The position numbers and the translations under genes were made by a program. The notes under the pieces were generated by a model that saw only the letters and a list, made by a program, of their open reading frames with translations, did not search any database and was not told the DNA's origin. A DNA stretch of 64,000 bases from Chryseobacterium sp. (GTDB taxonomy: Bacteria; Bacteroidota; Bacteroidia; Flavobacteriales; Weeksellaceae): positions 206,520 to 270,519 of the forward strand of contig JAITMC010000023.1 of assembly GCA_031277615.1 (NCBI GenBank), written 5' to 3'. How positions within the stretch are numbered: position 1 is the first letter of the stretch; every line of letters begins with the position of its first letter. This document shows, one piece after another, positions 63,446 through 64,000 of the stretch.

Positions 63446-63844
63446 ATGAAACAAATAATATTTATTCTAATAATTTTTGGTCTTTATTCTTGCAATATAC
63501 AATCAAAGAGTAACATAGGTTATAGCTATAGAATTGTTAAAATAGATTCTATTGAAAATGTATATTTAATATATGCGGAAAGATCAGATGTTAACATAAA
63601 AAATACCGTATTAAAAATAGTATCTGCAAAGACTGAAAAAAATTGCAAAAAAAATAAGCGAATTGCCTTAGAAAATAACTATAAATTAAATGTTTTCTCT
63701 TTATATCCTAAAAATTTAGTTTCGCATAATCTCGGTGGTATAACGTTTAACGGAGTATTAATTCCTTTTGATAAGGATTATAATATAAAAAAAGATTTAT
63801 TTATTACTGAGGATTTAAAAGGTCTTTGTTATAGAAAATGGTAG
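63446..63844 (+). CDS. Small lipoprotein behind tip 3
   Basis: 132-residue lipoprotein, lipobox 'GLYSC' with Cys16, rich in Lys and Asn. It follows tip 3 in the place of an immunity gene, but tips in this locus otherwise have cytoplasmic immunity, so the role is open. No family recognised. Its stop is at the border of the IS element. Confidence 0.65.
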   Translation: MKQIIFILIIFGLYSCNIQSKSNIGYSYRIVKIDSIENVYLIYAERSDVNIKNTVLKIVSAKTEKNCKKNKRIALENNYKLNVFSLYPKNLVSHNLGGITFNGVLIPFDKDYNIKKDLFITEDLKGLCYRKW

Positions 63845-64000
63845 TGTCTCACTAACTGTGTAAGTTAAAAAGTTATTCTGGAAATTTTGAGCCTTTATAG
63901 CTCAAAAAATTTTACGGAAATAACTTTTTATTATTTTTAACCATTACATAGTTATGATCGACAAAGAAGAATTACTAAACAACAAGGATTTCTACAAATC
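63843..64000 (+). mobile_element. IS256-like insertion sequence, left end (cut by window)
   Basis: A likely terminal repeat begins with GTGTCTCACTAACTGTGTAA near 63844, followed by about 110 nt of leader and a transposase start. Both features fit IS256-family elements. The right end lies outside the window. Confidence 0.65.
63954..64000 (+). CDS. IS256-family transposase, N-terminus (partial)
   Basis: Only 15 codons are visible: MIDKEELLNNKDFYK. This start is the one I remember for IS256-type mutator transposases of Bacteroidota. The gene runs off the window. Confidence 0.6.
   Translation, partial: MIDKEELLNNKDFYK

Noticed and set aside
1-64000. tRNA and rRNA genes
   Set aside because: None recognised on reading; only rnpB has clear RNA-gene signatures.

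Overview
The window looks like a chromosomal segment of a flavobacterium close to Chryseobacterium (Bacteroidota). The reasons are low GC, many -7 boxes of the form TAnnTTTG, type IX secretion (T9SS) C-terminal sorting domains, a long Ala/Glu-tailed ribosomal protein S16, and housekeeping proteins (ValRS, AsnRS, RpoN, RimM, PPK2, M3 peptidase) of Bacteroidota type. No database search was possible, so the genus is an inference.

Layout. 0.1-6.4 kb: housekeeping block with rbsK, a DUF4241 gene, a GIY-YIG gene bracketed by inverted repeats, valS, a DUF1573 protein and a PPK2-type kinase. 6.5-16.8 kb: the most unusual region, twenty consecutive same-strand genes made of only three families. These are a small lipoprotein (L, eight copies) and two related secreted beta-rich proteins (A, seven copies; B, five copies) in the order L A B L B L B L A L A L A L B B A L A A. 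The lipoprotein is almost invariant and its secreted partners diverge, so this may be an undescribed variable secreted-protein system. 16.9-17.2 kb: RNase P RNA (rnpB). 17.6-30.7 kb: a frameshifted T9SS protein, an ECF sigma factor with a membrane partner, an acyl-CoA synthetase, rpoN, asnS, a TPR/AraC regulator, a CDP-alcohol phosphotransferase operon and an HTH regulator.

31.0-42.6 kb: an effector island. A LysM protein and a LysM/DUF4280 (PAAR-like) protein precede a 799-residue effector with a GH19-like glycosidase domain and a LAS-type zinc peptidase motif. Seven lipoproteins and two gene remnants follow, and read as a bank of periplasmic immunity proteins. Composition becomes strongly AT-rich inside the effector gene, where the toxin part begins.

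42.6-52.1 kb: a lipoprotein, rimM, rpsP, a serine hydrolase, a repeat element, a nitroreductase, a GreA/B-like factor, a small lipoprotein, an SRPBCC protein and an M3 metallopeptidase. 52.5-64 kb: a T9SS-sorted protein and a two-gene RHS locus. The second RHS gene ends in a HINT domain and a papain-like toxin tip and is followed by a likely immunity gene. Behind it lie three orphan toxin tips, each starting with the same 69-bp HINT 3' end. Two carry clear disabling changes, the first has lost its start and may also have a deleted end, and two are followed by related immunity genes. The window ends inside an IS256-like element.

The window thus holds two polymorphic-toxin loci that change by C-terminal replacement, and one separate tandem array (L/A/B) with a different logic: a constant lipoprotein and variable secreted partners.
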